Source of the DNA: Trichoplax sp. H2
Taxonomy: Eukaryota; Placozoa; Uniplacotomia; Trichoplacea
DNA length: 64,000 bases
Direction of reading: 5' to 3'
Assembly: GCA_003344405.1 (NCBI GenBank)
Contig: NOWV01000060.1
Coordinates: forward strand, 1 to 64,000
Positions within the stretch are counted from its first letter, which is position 1. Each line of letters begins with the position of its first letter. Positions 1-13,820 of the stretch are shown here, one piece after another. The notes beneath the pieces were generated by a model. It was given only the letters and a program-made list of their open reading frames with translations, was not told the origin of the DNA and did no database searches. Made by a program: the position numbers and the translations under genes.

Positions 1-3
1 CCA

Positions 4-338
4 TTACTAAGCTAACGATATCGCTAGTTCCCCATAGGCCATGACAACAGCATTATGGACAAGAGCCAGGCCAGTAAGAAAGACCAAAAACAAAATAATC
101 AACGGTATACCTGTGGTAGGAAAGGAAAGCTCATTCCCTATAAAAGAGGCTCCAACTTGAATGGTGATGGTTGTTAATACATCCCAATAATTATATATAA
201 TTGACTGTAGTTGTCCATTACACCTAATCAACAATACTAAGCTAACGATATCGCTAGTTCCCCCTAGGCCATGACAACATCATTATTAACACGAGCAAAG
301 TCGGTAAGAAAGGCCAAAAACAAAAAAAATCAACGGTG
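4..338 (-). pseudogene. possible membrane-transporter exon or relic, locally duplicated
   Basis: An open minus-strand frame (234 to 7) encodes a hydrophobic segment with about two membrane-spanning stretches, including the motifs PTTGIPLIILFLVFL and HNAVVMAYGELAI. The first 105 bases recur as a diverged direct copy starting near 234, offset about 230 bp, in which the frame is degraded. The spacing of short polar loop and long hydrophobic helix loosely recalls the EL4-TM8 region of SLC6 sodium symporters, but no diagnostic motif is present. It could equally be an exon of another transporter continuing left of the window, or chance hydrophobic AT-rich DNA. Confidence 0.25.
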
Positions 339-595
339 AAGAGCAAGATAGATATCCTGCTAGCTTCCCAATTCGCACTTGATTGCAGTATAAAGCTGAC
401 CGATTTTTACGTTTGCAGCACTGTTCAAAGGCCCATATTTTACTGGTCAGTTTTTATTTACAATTTGTACTAGTCAATATCCACCGCTGCTTGACAAGTA
501 GTAATAATAAATAAATTGAAATACCTAAACTGAGAACATCGATCAAGTCAATCTATCTTTTTTAACGCCAATATCAAACACCTTGTCCCATTTTC

Positions 596-722
596 CTATA
601 TGTCAAGCTTAAAAGTAAGAAATGCAATCGAATCAACGAATGCATGGCTTATCAAGGAGCCGATAACGACGGTGCTGCAATCTGCAAGCGCTGCATTGTA
701 ATATAGCTCATCGATTTTAACG
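596..722 (-). pseudogene. hydrophobic coding-like relic
   Basis: Read on the minus strand, about 120 bases stay open and encode VKIDELYYNAALADCS followed by a roughly 25-residue hydrophobic stretch ending in a stop. A diverged copy of its first half (VKIGQLYTAI) lies near 370-415. With the hydrophobic frame at 7-234 this may be the remains of one transporter gene (TM7-TM8-like order), but I see no splice sites joining the pieces. Family assignment is a guess. Confidence 0.2.
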
Positions 723-1297
723 TCTTGTTCAATCGATGATCATATCACACAAAATGAGCAGTTAACGAAGGAGTCAATCTTACCTGTTTTACACGCCAAC
801 CTAACATGTACTGTAAGCACTCATGCAGCCTCTTATAAAACCCAAATCGTGGCACAAATTAATTAATTATATACTGTACAAGTGTATATATGCAATGGAT
901 TTTGTTATAAATTAGAGTCTATACAGTTACAGTGTACAAGCATAGCGACGATATGACTCTGATACTAATGTAGATGAGAGATACGGATTGTGTAGGCCAG
1001 CTAGATGAAATGAAATACATCAACGTTTTTATAATAGTTCTAGTTATAAATAAAGAGAACTCATCTCGTACACGTTGAAATTAACCTATGAAATAGGGCT
1101 AATCTGCCTTCCAGTTTACCTTTACTTTATTCGATATGAATCTTATAATGTAACACTATTATGGGTAGTCTTAGAACTAATGTACGCATATTTATGCAGT
1201 CTATGCAGTTAAAGGTAATTTTGTGGTAATCTGTTGCTATACCTATACACTATGGCACTAGAACATGCGTTTGTACTATTTTACGATATTATGATAG

Positions 1298-1377
1298 GTG
1301 GTGGTGGTGGTAAAGGGACCTGGGGCAAAGCTGGTGAAGTTTACGAAGATGGCGATGGAGCGTTAGATGAAAATGAT
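1298..1377 (+). CDS. isolated PDCD4-like exon (Gly-rich linker before the MA3 domains)
   Basis: An 80-bp exon flanked by TATGATAG at the acceptor and GAT|GTAAGT at the donor (incoming phase 1, outgoing phase 0). It encodes GGGGKGTWGKAGEVYEDGDG and then an acidic tail ALDEND. The order Gly-run, GKG-W-G, acidic stretch matches the linker just before the first MA3 domain of PDCD4, the translation inhibitor that binds eIF4A. In PDCD4 the next coding block should be MA3 helices; I find none within the following 26 kb on the plus strand, and no recognisable upstream exon. It may be a relic, an exon of a gene with very long introns, or a misassembled fragment. Family match is fairly good by motif; integrity of the gene is not supported. 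Confidence 0.5.
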
Positions 1378-4300
1378 GTAAGTTATCCTTCTGGTGATGA
1401 AGTAAAATTATTCCAAAATGTTACGTATCTATTTAGTACCAGTTTTATTATTACAGTATGCATTGACAGCGTAAACTTTGAAAGGCTCTTTGGAATTTTG
1501 CCTTGCTATAGAAAAAGAATTTGTAACATAACGCATTAATTATTAATTTTAAGGATTAGAAGTAGGCTAGCCGTAACTTATTCCATTTTTTGTCTAGGAA
1601 TAAGTCTCATGACTTTCAACGTGCGTACTTAGGCCAGATATTATTAAGAAAATAAAAGAATATACGGAATATCTGTTTACAACAGCAAATAGTTATTCTT
1701 AAAGTATCCTTGATTTTATTTTTGGAGTGTTATTGCTACCATGAATGGTGGTATCATAAAGATTCAGTACTTAGAGAGATCTTAAATCATAGAATACCGA
1801 TCGTGATTTAAAATGGTATTCAACAAATGGAAGTAATATTATATTCATGATGTGCTTATCTTGACCATATTAATTAGATGACTGCTAGCTACCTGTTATG
1901 TCTTGTCTTGTTAAAAGGAATGATTATAACGTATATTAGATTAATATATTAATACCCGTATATACTATAATGACCCAAGATGAAATATTATAAAGGATCT
2001 GGCGTATGATACAATTCAATGAACTTGTGCTGTATTGACTATGTCAACTGTGATGGTGATAGCAATTAAAATTTATAATTCTGATTTAGTGCAGTGCTGA
2101 ATTGATTGATAATTAAAGTTGTGAAATCATAAACCAACAACGCTATAACAATTTATTATGCTTTACGGATCAATTATACCCAAATCCATTGATCTTATCA
2201 ATATTTTTCATTCGCCCATTTAAACTGTTTAGGTTTGTATCGCCATACCATTATTATTAGCAAGACTATCAGTAAATTTACTGTAGGCAAGCTATAGGCG
2301 CAAGAAAGATCATCGTATTCTTATACTGTTGTATTTGCACATAAATGTCAGCATCAAACCATCCATAACCTACTGAATGACTTTTCTAAGAATAAAACTA
2401 GCAGAGGGCGTTATTTTATTTTATGCCTTATGAAATGTCCACTTTTCCTCCAATCAATTAATAGGAAGAAAATGAAAGGTGTATATCTGCAACGATTAAA
2501 CTATAATTATATACTATTAACTAAGCAGATTCATGTGGAAAATTTTATTAATTTCGATCATCATCTCTAAACCAGCAAGAATTTTACCTGTATACCTAGA
2601 GGGTAAGATCTATCAATTCTGCATCTAGTTTTGTAATTGTAAGTACTAGACTTGTCAGTAAAAATACGATCGATATTTATCGCTAAGCAGTTAAGGTGTC
2701 TCGTTGAACATTTTATTGCACGCCAATATACTGTAGTAACAGTTAAAAAATAATTAAATATCGCCTCGACTAAATGGAGAATCCATTATTAACGCTTTAT
2801 TCAATGCAAAGTTGGATAATTTAGTTTATTGTTACCTTCGTGTTACTTAAGTAAAATTTAAAATTACACCTGCTCTCATCCCTAAAACCATGTGATTACC
2901 ATGATTATATTATATTTAGCCTTTAAAGCGTGTCAGCTAGATGCTTTAGAAAGAAATTGGGCGTCAAAATCAAATTAATTTTAACAAGTAGAGAGAACAA
3001 ATAACGTGACTCAGTAGAAAAATTTCATATTTATGCCAATATCATTTAATGAATAGTGATATCATTTATCACTTTATTATATAATTTGTATCTATCTACG
3101 ATTTCATTAATACTCCTAAAACAATAAAAAGCAATAATATCAAGATAAGTATAGATTGATTTACAGGAGTAATTTTATACGTTTAAATATATTGTACAAT
3201 TAATTAATCAGTCACGTACAAATATCACTTTGAGATAAGATTGAAGAAATAAATTCCCTTTGCTTGTGTGTCTTCATTTGAATAATTCTATACAATCATT
3301 TGTTTTTATCGTTTTACACAGCTCAGCTATTATTTTATATATTAACATAAAAAGATATTTATATACTTTAAATACAGTTGATGAGTAAACGCAAAATAGA
3401 ATTAAGAGAAAACAACATAACGTCAATAAAAGAAAATCTGAATCATCGCTGTCACAAATTTATCATTGCTCATGTCTCCTGCGCCTATAAATTACCTTGT
3501 TGATCGCAATTGATTTTATTAATAATTAAATCCATGGATAATCATCCCCAAAACAGTTTATTAAATCGTGAAAATTTTCCAATTTATTTCAGAGAGTAAG
3601 TTTTAACGACTTTGTATAATTTTATATAGTAACTGACAGTAATTAATCGATGATAAACAGTCAAATGATTCAGTTAATTTCTATTTAATGTATATTTCAT
3701 AATATTGTCTCTATACGCTAGTACTTACAATAAAACAACTACACTATCACCTTGAACAACTACAGCTAATAAAATATCTTAACTGCTTTGTTATAATATA
3801 AACTTTAAACTGTATGCGTGTATCTCGTCAGAAAGATTGATTATAAGCTACATTTAAGTTTGTAATTAATGATATGCCTGTATGAAGTAATAAATCGCTT
3901 GCTTGATTAGTGAATAAATTGCATTCACATCTATGAAAGTAGAGGAAGTAGCAATACGTAATTTCAAGGCTTAAGTAAGATTTTAATGAGAAATTTTATA
4001 ACAATATCATTATATTTCAGTATATAACATAATCAACATCAACAAAGGACTGCTATTACGTATTTAATAGTTGATAGAAGTAGCTATAAATCAGAATTGA
4101 TAGTCTTTGCCTAGTGATTTACTAATTAATGAATTTATTGATTTAATACATTATCTGATTTTGTATCTATTCTGAAATGGATTATAACTTTAGTTTTATA
4201 ATCGATACAATTTACGTTTTAAACAGTACGCACCACTTTAAGTATGTCTGAAAATATTCTAATTGCCTTCTCTTGATATATTCAATCCTAGCTTAATGTT

Positions 4301-4959
4301 CAACATAACATTAAAATTCATCTATTTTCATCAGATCAGGAAGGGTAGCAAAATATCAGGCCCAATATATTCAATAGTACGATATCATTTAGCCACTTTC
4401 TTATTAACTTTCAAATGAAGAGTGATTCGTCATTTAACAATAAGGCGCACTTTAATATCGTGACAAAAAAAATTTTAAAATAATAAATTGACATATCTTA
4501 TTGTTACTAAACCAGGAGCGTAATAAATTGATGTACATCTCTTAATCATACTATATTCTTTTATTTTAATAAATAATAATTGCTAAATTTTGAAATTAAA
4601 AAATAATTGCTATCAATGATGCTTAAAGCTCCATTCCCATTGCTTTGATGGCCTGTGTTCGGTTAAAAAGAGTATAGATAGAAAAAATAACTAAAAACAA
4701 ATAAACTGGAACGTAATGCACGAATTATACTGCATCTGTGTTATTAATATGACAATGAAAAACTAAACTTTTCACAGTTAAAATAAAAGATTTGTATCTT
4801 GTTACCTGAAAGTTAAAAATTGCTTCACTATTAAATGTGTTTTATTTCCTGATTTGAAGAAGAGTTTAATTTTAAATTACGCAATAACACGTGCATAATT
4901 ATTATTTGGGATAATATTATTATAAATGATTAGAAGTTATCGATTAATTATAAGCTCTC

Positions 4960-4995
4960 AGGCCAAAAGTATTTATACTTTTATACTTTTGGCCT
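4960..4995. repeat. short perfect hairpin
   Basis: AGGCCAAAAGTAT (4960-4972) is followed after about 10 bases by its exact reverse complement ATACTTTTGGCCT (4983-4995). The loop itself repeats the TATACTTTTATACTT theme. There is no gene nearby that it could terminate; it may be the tip of a fold-back element. Confidence 0.7.
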
Positions 4996-7104
4996 TAATA
5001 ATTCATTTACACTGACAAGGCCTGCTTTTAATTTTTGTGGAGTTGATTGATGCTAATATTTATTGCTAATTAGCTACGTTCAATTTAATTTGAAATTGAT
5101 AACAGAAGATACTAATCTTTCAATTATTAATATATAAATACCTTTAGATGATTAAATTCAAGTCAAGATTGCTACTTGTGAACATACTAAACAATATTAA
5201 CGCTAATAGTTACTGCTACATAAGCAAACTAATAATGACAATTGTAAAGAGACACTGTATAGCTAGTGATTATCATTCATAGAAGCCAATCACATCTGGT
5301 TATTAATTATAAATTATCAGATCTCAGTTCGTCCTATCCAACTTAACATTTATTTCACATTGTGGAAATTAAAAGTAAAGTGTAGTAATTAGCTCCATCA
5401 TCGTTCATCATATAAAAAAAGAACAATAACCGTATATAACTAGTGATTATAGTTGGCACTAGAATCCAATCATATTCAATTATGAGACCTCAGTTGGTCA
5501 TGTTAAAATTGAGATTCATTTCATTTAGTAAATCATACATTTAATAATAAGCTAAGTTCATTACCGCTATCTACGAATATATTACTAACCGCTAATCATC
5601 AATCTAAAATAAAAGAATAACCATGCACTATAGTATTCAGTACAGTTAGTCATTATTATCCAATAGCACCTAATAATGTTCAGCTGGGCGATCTGAATTA
5701 TAAAGTTATTGTGTGAGACCTTTAGGTGATTTACCTGCTATCCTAGAGTTAGTATAACTGTTGCAATAATAAGTACATGGCAATAAATCCAATTAGCTAG
5801 ACAAAAAGTCATTTTCAATCTTTTACCATTCCAAACATACAAAAAATTACTGTTCTAATCTAGTAAGGTATTCCGTATAAAAATAATCATCAATATAGAA
5901 CATTCCCCAGCGTATAGAAATGTCAATACTTTACAATTAAAGGTAATAACAAATAATTAATATCATAGCCATCATACGTAAAAGGATTTACCAATTTAAT
6001 GACAGCTGACAAGCACGAAATATTTTCACAAATAACAAGATAAGATGTCAATATCTGTTGGCTAATTTTGTGTATCGTTATGTTTACAACTTAAAAACAG
6101 TGGTTACTAACTATTTGCTTAACATAGCCCAATTAATTATTATCCGACATCATAATAATTAGTGTGAATGGAAGCAGTAGATTCATTTTAAGTAGAATTG
6201 CAGTAAAATTGCCACGGTTACCGAACATCAATACAAATATTTTTTCAGATTAACAAATTTTACAAACACGCTAATTAGAGTAATGCAAACTTTGTTTACG
6301 ACCTTAATAAAGGTGGGTTTAGGATAATTTTACTACCAAAAAACTCACTTAAAATGATTTCTCAAAATTTTCATCTACGTAGATACTATTTGTTGCGATA
6401 TGTTAAGGTACATATTCGTCTATATGTCGATCGAATATTGCCAAAATTGCTTATAATTTATAAATGTTTCTTTCTGACGTTTATTCTATTGAAAATGGTA
6501 ATAAACTAGCGATGCATATTTCAGCTATACACACACTAATAGATATATATTAATTCATACCAGAAGCCGTACCCTCAATCAAAGTAATTTTTCAATTGTA
6601 AATATATAAAGCAAAATTATTGATTATAGATAATAAATTCAAACAAAGCCAATGCAAATAAGGACCATTACTTTTAAATTTTTGGATGCAATATATAAAA
6701 AATTCATAGGCATTCTTATTTTCTTTACATTATCTTACTACTATAAACATAGTTTTTTAAGTAAATTAAGTACTGCATATACGCCTATAAATCAAAATTG
6801 TAGTATAGATTACACAGTACAGGACTTACTTCTGTTAGGTACTTTATTATATAATTAATAAAGGGATAAAAGGAATATAGCTTAAGGCAGCTACTTTTAC
6901 ATTATGTTGATAAAGCTGACTCTATGATTGAATATCTTTAACCATTTTAAGAATAATGAAAAATAGTTAATAATAATTTCTCAAATATAGGCAAGTTAGT
7001 TTACTAAAGACAAATAAAATACCGGCTTGCTTTACAATTTCTCTATTCAATACTTCGACATGATTACATGAAAGGTGCAGATTAGTCTGCATTTCCTTTT
7101 AATA

Positions 7105-7440
7105 AATTTTTAAATAATTATTTTATGTGATTCAATGCTTTAATCACTCTCACAATAATGGAAGATGTTACACTTCATTATAAACATTTTTATTAACTGC
7201 CATACACAATAATTCATCGCAGCTATTTACTTTTGCATAATTTCCATCCATATTCTCTATAATTCAAAATTCTAATTATTTTCGCTATAATGAAGGACGT
7301 TACACTTTATTTTAATCATTCCTAGTTATTATATTCAATGTTTTAATCATTTCGAAAATAGTAGAGGAAGTAGACTTTATTTTAAACATTTCTATTTTAC
7401 AATGGTACAATAATGACTCATCATAGCAGTTTACTCTTAG
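7105..7440 (+). repeat. diverged tandem repeat
   Basis: The words TTCAATG(C/T)TTTAATCA and TTACACTT(C/T)ATT recur at roughly 100-150 bp spacing together with a TCATC(G/A)CAG segment. Two to three decayed units are visible; boundaries are imprecise. Confidence 0.4.
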
Positions 7441-10400
7441 CCTTTATCCGGTTAAAATTAAATTCATTAACAAAAAATATTTAATTGACATCTTTGAGAG
7501 TCTATTAAGCTGATTAGTTAGCTTAATCATGAAGCAATTCATGTTTTTGAGCAATTTTAATTACATAAGACTATCAAATTTGGAAAGAGCGATAAAATGT
7601 CAAAAAATATTTGCATACCTATATGGTAATGAAAAATAGAAAGTGTAATAAACAAATCGATTGGTTATTCAATGTTAATTATGGTATTAATACAATACTG
7701 CATTGATTTATAGCAAGAAAATCATCATATAATTTATCATGTATGGTAAGCTTCTTCGATAGAACTACCTTACTTTCATCTTCGTTGTAATTGCAGGTAG
7801 GAAAAATAGAAAAGACTGAACATGCTTTAACTTTGCTGCACTTAATATTGCACTAGGCGTAATTATACGGTAGCTTTTATACACGTATAATGCTCTAATT
7901 TAAGCCAGTCAGTGTAGCTACAGCTATCGAATCAATAGCTAAACTTGATCACAAATAATCTATTGACTGTCGTAACTTACAATAGGTGCCAGCTATTTCT
8001 TAGCTTGTTTTTGCTAGTAACTTTAGGAGAACTCATTCTAGAAATAGCATTGATGATTTTAATTTTCTTCATTGAATATCAATCATCATAATTCACTTTC
8101 ATACTTAGAGAGGATATTTATATTTATTTATGGCTATCTTAGCCTTTATATTGCTGCAAATAGCAGTATGGCCATTTATTTTACAGATATAGACGAAGAA
8201 TACGTATTTCTACGAAGTTAAGATGTTTAACTCTTTTATAAATTAGACAGGATGATTAATCTAAATTTCTCGGATCACAGTAATATACTGTAATAAGCTA
8301 ATTTCACGATGATGATATGAATAATCAGTCTATTATTTTCCTAAGCTTTCTTATACATTAGACTCCTTTGATAAATTTCTTTTTGCTTAAGTAGAGTCCT
8401 GGTGACATTTTGATCATAAGAACGATGTTAGTCAGCCTAATAGTAATTTATTTTCGTAGATAAAGTATTAATATTCAGTAATTAGCCTTGATCATAATGT
8501 TAATACAACTACATTTCAGAACATTAGAGAGATGATCCGAATTAAACATTCTTAGAGGAGACTCTAAGGGGAATTAAAAATTTTTCCTGATTCACTTTGT
8601 TTCGAGAACCTTCAGAAGTTAATGATAATTATACTACCACTTTATTCGTAATTATTTGCGAAATCGCAAAGAATTAAGTATCTAGACCTTAACAACAAAC
8701 TATCCAGTTTTATGATTATTTTGTCTAGGAAAATATTAACTTTTTCATACTGTTGACGATAATTCTAACAAAGTATATACTAATTGACATCATGTGGGAT
8801 TGCGTAATCTAATTGCACCAATAGTTTTGAAAATTGTTTATTTACGAAGATTTACAGGGTTGTGATTCTTTATTTATATTACATTAACCAATAATAATTC
8901 CTTCCCGTGGCTATTCATGATGAATTCTCGGCGACCACATAGTGATTAATTCATTAATTCAAGCTAATACGATTTATCATACAATATACTCATTTTATTC
9001 AAGTATAGTAGAGTTTTTTAAGCTAATCATCCAATCCATCTTCTACGCCTTTTAATTAGACGTCACGACGTAAAAATTTAATCGACTGTATGAGATGCCG
9101 ATGAGGTAGGAAATAGGTGTAGCTTAGCTCATTAAGACATAAATAGATGTAAAAAATATTGTTGAATTGTTAATCATCTTCCCATTAATGGATTACTGAC
9201 CATTCATGATGCTACAAGACAGCCATTTTAATTAAAAACTGCCTCATTATCCATATATAGTGGCTTGATTAAACATTCAATCGGATATGATTATTAGAAA
9301 AGGCAGCATTCAAGATTTTATGTTCATTTAAGGGCCTTTTTACAACTGTTAGGCAGATAAGCAAGACTGAAATCATTTCCAGTATATTTGAATTATACCA
9401 GTCTCCAAGGATCATTATTTAAAAATTGCACTTGTATTAGCATGAAGAAAGTACTATAATTATTTGCTAAATTGTAAGTACAGTACTATAGAACGTTGAA
9501 TGAGTCAGCAATGAAACTTTGCATATTTACCTTTAGATATATGTAGTAGATGTTAAGACAAATTCTAATTCGATTCTCATCTTAATTTCCTCACTCTCTA
9601 TATCTCCACTGTACAGTATTCAAACGAACCTACGAGCATATATTATATTTTCGCTTTGCTCCTTTTTTTATTATACGTAATTTAATGATGGACCATCAAG
9701 ATGAAATTCATTTACTATTATCTGTTGTAGGCGTTGAACATTTCGGGCACCATATCAAGGCTTCAAGACTCCCATTAAGTAAGTTTTACTGAGATTGTAA
9801 AGTATCTTTTGAATTGAGCTATTTAGCAAATATGACAATTATAGAATAAATGACTATCGTTAGGAACCAAGAAAACTCAAAAATTCAACTTAGCAATAAG
9901 AATCACGTTAGAATTTGAACAGAATACTTAATTTAGAAGGAGCATTGCTGCGAAAGTTCCAAAAAAGGTAAGTCAAAGATAAATCTTTAGCCTTAATTTA
10001 GAACAATTTTTTGGTGTCCATTTTCATTTTATAAGTACCCAATAGCCGTCTAGCTAAAGATGACTAATAATGAAAAATGCTTAATCTTTAATTCGAAAGA
10101 AATCATAGCTGCATTTCTTAGTATTAATATAGTTTTCATTCAGTAGACAGCCTCAAAATTTTGGCTGTTTCCTCTTTATAATTATCCTAGTCATCTGCTT
10201 ATGCTCAAACCTCTTAAATCGCTTACATTAAATCTGCACTGTACTCGATATGAGTAATTAAACTATTTAGACCGATTGAATCTTCACAAGAGATAGAGTA
10301 GTGCATCAAATTGAAATACTTTCTTCACAAACTAATCACGATTATTTCTATTTATTTTTTGAGTCTGATTTAATTTGAAGTATATGAGGATAGTAGATTA

Positions 10401-11510
10401 CAATAAGAAATTTCTTCGAGTCTATTCGATCTCGTCTCCGACTAATAGCTTATATCAAAATTTGTATTTCCATTCAAATTTATTCCTTGCTCGACCTGGA
10501 TAGTATGAGTCTCTAGTGTTTTGTGACTGCTTTAATTCATTGCAACAATACTAATGAAGGGATCTTTCTACTCTAATTGAAGAATAAATGAAAATAATTT
10601 TCAGCAACCAGCTTTGACTATACTGTAGCAACCTACGATGTTCACTAGCAAACTAAAATTTTATGCTGAAATTTATATAAATGATATTCGTTTTTAATCG
10701 TGCTTTATTTACTATAGCTAGTACTTCTATGAATCTTATTCCCAATCAAAATGGTGTGGTAGTTCATTACTTTGTAGCTATCGTTAACAGTATTAATTAA
10801 GGCTTTTTAGCATCCAATTTTCCTTAAAATCCGTTGTAAAGTAGTAGAACAGAATAAATTAATACTCTTAATATAGAAGCAGGACAAGATACTTCAAATG
10901 TATTCTTTCGAAATTATTTCAATGATGCGAACAATTGAAATTAATTCGTCAAATTTTGTCATTCTCACAGCTGATTACTATTCATAGTAGTATCTATTAC
11001 TTTCGGATATAATTAATAAAAAAATAACTCAATGCTCTCTGGTATTAAAGGAAACATTATTCTAAACTTACATTTACTCTGACGTGGCTCCTACTGCTAC
11101 AAATGAGGAAATAAACTGACTAGAGACTCTATAGTTGCGCAGGAAAGTAATCATAAGGCTAGGGATTGACATCACAACAACATATAATGTACACTGGTAC
11201 CCGATATATTTGGTACTTTATTCACTTTTCCACATATGCTCTTCACTATCTATACCTAGAATGTGTGTATTCTTTGCTTTTATAACGATAGGATGAGAAG
11301 ATAGACTGATTCGACACGCTATAATTGCTTGTATTGATGGTAACAGCAATATAACGTGTAGATTGATATCATAACCTATCTTTTATCTTGATATTGAATA
11401 CTTTCTTTATGGCATATACTGGCAGTGCATACATTTTTTTCACTTTTATAGCGATAAGAGGAAGAAGAACATAGAAAGAAGCACTCACAATGCAGAGATA
11501 TCACATTAAC

Positions 11511-12240
11511 GATTACTACGTATATGCTTTTTAACTGCTTTCGACTTTTCGTTATAAATGCGGATATATACCACGATAACACTTCTCAATCTACCTTTAT
11601 TATTAACATGAAGGAATGTAATCAGTGAAAAAAACACCAATTTACTGCAAATAAATTTAAATCTAATTTGAAGTATGGAAAGCAATATTTATGCTTAATC
11701 TCAAAGCTATAACACCACACTATCTACTTAAATTTTTCAACTTCTGGATCCATATCGATTGCTACGTAGATACTTTTTAACTCCTTCATGAAGCTTTTCA
11801 TCATAAGTGGGATATATGCCACGATAATACTTCTCTATTTGCTATTATTATTAAAATAATGCGATGAAGTGAATGAAATAGATATTAATTTACTATAAGT
11901 AAATTATAATTGTCTATTTTGACATATGCGAAGCAATACTTACGCTCAATCTTAGAGCCATAGCACCACATTAGTTACTTAAATCTTTAAACTTCTCTTT
12001 TAATAATTGCTACATACGCGTATATATACCCTTTAAACTTCTTCATATGGCTCTTCATCTTAAGCGCGGATATATAATACGATAATACTTCTCCATGCTG
12101 TTATTATTAAATAAGGGAATGGATTCAATGAAATAGATATTAATTTACAGCTAATAAATTATGATTGCTTACTTTGACATATAGATAACAATAGTTACGA
12201 TCAATCAAAGAGTTATAGGGCCAAATTAGCTTCTGCCTTT
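11511..12240 (+). repeat. tandem array, unit about 246 bp, three copies
   Basis: Units begin with ATTGCTACGTA-like words at 11511, 11757 and 12004, a spacing of 246 and 247 bp. Each contains GCGGATATATACCACGATAA or a close variant, ACTTCTC, a TTATTATTA tract, TTAATTTAC(T/A) and ends near an ATAGCACCACA-like word. Divergence between copies looks like 15-25 percent by eye, so it is not recent. An extra half-unit similarity lies upstream (11262 and 11430). The frame at 11376-11582 is only the repeat read through. Confidence 0.7.
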
Positions 12241-12926
12241 TTTTTAAGTACTCGGTCATTAAGTCATTAAGATAAGCGCTTCGTACAAATATCTTCCTCA
12301 GTTTTTGTACCTACGGAATAAAAGAATCAATATCGATAAATTTTACTGCAACTGTATTGTCTGATCTTGTAGGCAATATCACCAAAATTGTACGTATGCA
12401 TTAGAACATTAAATCTTGGGCTTGCTTCATAACTTCCTTATACTTGTCTTAAAATACTTAAGTTCTAGGAAAGGGTTGCTAGAATAAAGTAAACATCAAG
12501 CATTTATCATGATGCTACAATATTATATTTTTTTATCGATGAGAAACTGATTATTAAATTATCTTCCCTATTTCTTCGCTCGTAAAAACAAATGGATGCA
12601 TCATGATGCTTAATGTATTACATAAACATCATTGATCGGGCTATATCAGAACCACCTCTTTTGCTTTTCAGATGATTAAACAGAATAATCTCCACTTATA
12701 TACACAATTAATTTACCTGATTTCAACGTAATGAAACTAATAAAACAGATATTACTGAACCATCTCAATTGCATCTTCATCAACAAACATTCAATTAGCA
12801 GGAATCGATTTAATGGCTATTATGATACTTGTAAAATCGAAAGAGATTATTCTCCCGCAGTATACTATTGTGCTGATATTTAAAGTAAGATTACGCTATT
12901 AGGCAAACGTTAGCCTATTTTGGATG

Positions 12927-13086
12927 ATCATACCAAGCCATTTTGCTATGATTTACAATTTTTAAATAAATATCTTGAAGTTAACCACTTTCTATTTCTG
13001 CTTTTGTTAGCAATAAGAGAATAAATATCTTTCAGACTGATATTGGTGATACTTATTTACTTCTTTTGGGTATATAATAAGAAAAT
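12927..13086 (+). repeat. 160-bp segment duplicated at 13661-13820, abutting an N gap
   Basis: The segment from CATACCAAGCCATTTTGCTA to TATATAATAAGAAAAT is nearly identical to 13661-13820 and stops exactly at the N run. Such an arrangement usually means that two overlapping contigs or two haplotypes were placed side by side instead of merged. Confidence 0.8.
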
Positions 13087-13106
13087 NNNNNNNNNNNNNN
13101 NNNNNN
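13087..13106. other. assembly gap (20 N)
   Basis: Twenty unknown bases; a fixed-size placeholder rather than a measured gap. The left flank recurs 570 bp downstream. Confidence 0.99.
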
Positions 13107-13820
13107 AGAACTCTAGTGTAGTTACTTAAAACTTGGGCTATTTCTCCCAGTACTTTCAGTTTCTATGAGAGAAGTATTTGAGAACTCGATTTCTCGGCTG
13201 ATCTCCACAGACAACTGACTAATTATTACACTATTCTTCACGATATGAGTCTTGCTGTTTCTTGAGCAATTACCTTCTTTATTCTACAAACACATGCGCT
13301 TAAATAGGTTTCTACAGTGAATTCCAATATTAACGAGTGAGAATTCATGCTTTACAAGTTAATATTAATTAGTATAATACCATTACTAAATATACATGTC
13401 GATATTCTCAGACTTAGATAGCTACAAGCTATCAGGTGTTAAGACGCTTAATCTTCATCCATATACAGCTCAATTTTTAGAGATTAACATACCTTATAAA
13501 CCTACAGTAAATTAACTGCTAACAACTTCTATTTTTATCTCATTTCTACCATCCTATTATCAGCTACAAGCGCATTAAAACATAGCACATAACCTTATCT
13601 TATCTATTCATAAGCATTCATTAATTTACAGTTACTTAATTAGTAACGGCGTACCGTGACATCATACTAAGCCATTTTGCTATGATTTACAATTTTTAAA
13701 TAAATATCTTGAAGTTAACCACTTTTCTATTTCTGCTTTGTTAGCAATAAGAGAATGAATATCTTTCAGACTGATATTGGTGATAGTTATTTACTTCTTT
13801 TGGGTATATAATAAGAAAAT

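Larger units (their letters stand above)
1378..11260. other. gene-poor AT-rich DNA
   Basis: About 10 kb with stops in all frames and no exon-like block that I recognise. Apart from a small perfect hairpin near 4960-4995 and loosely repeated stretches near 7100-7440 (repeated TTACACTT and TTTAAACATTT words), nothing structured stands out. The open frame at 6652-6858 is low-complexity and has no splice context. Confidence 0.5.

Noticed and set aside
1234-1539. A 101-residue stand-alone protein
   Set aside because: Only 1298-1377 looks coding and it is bounded by consensus splice sites; the ends are intron read-through.
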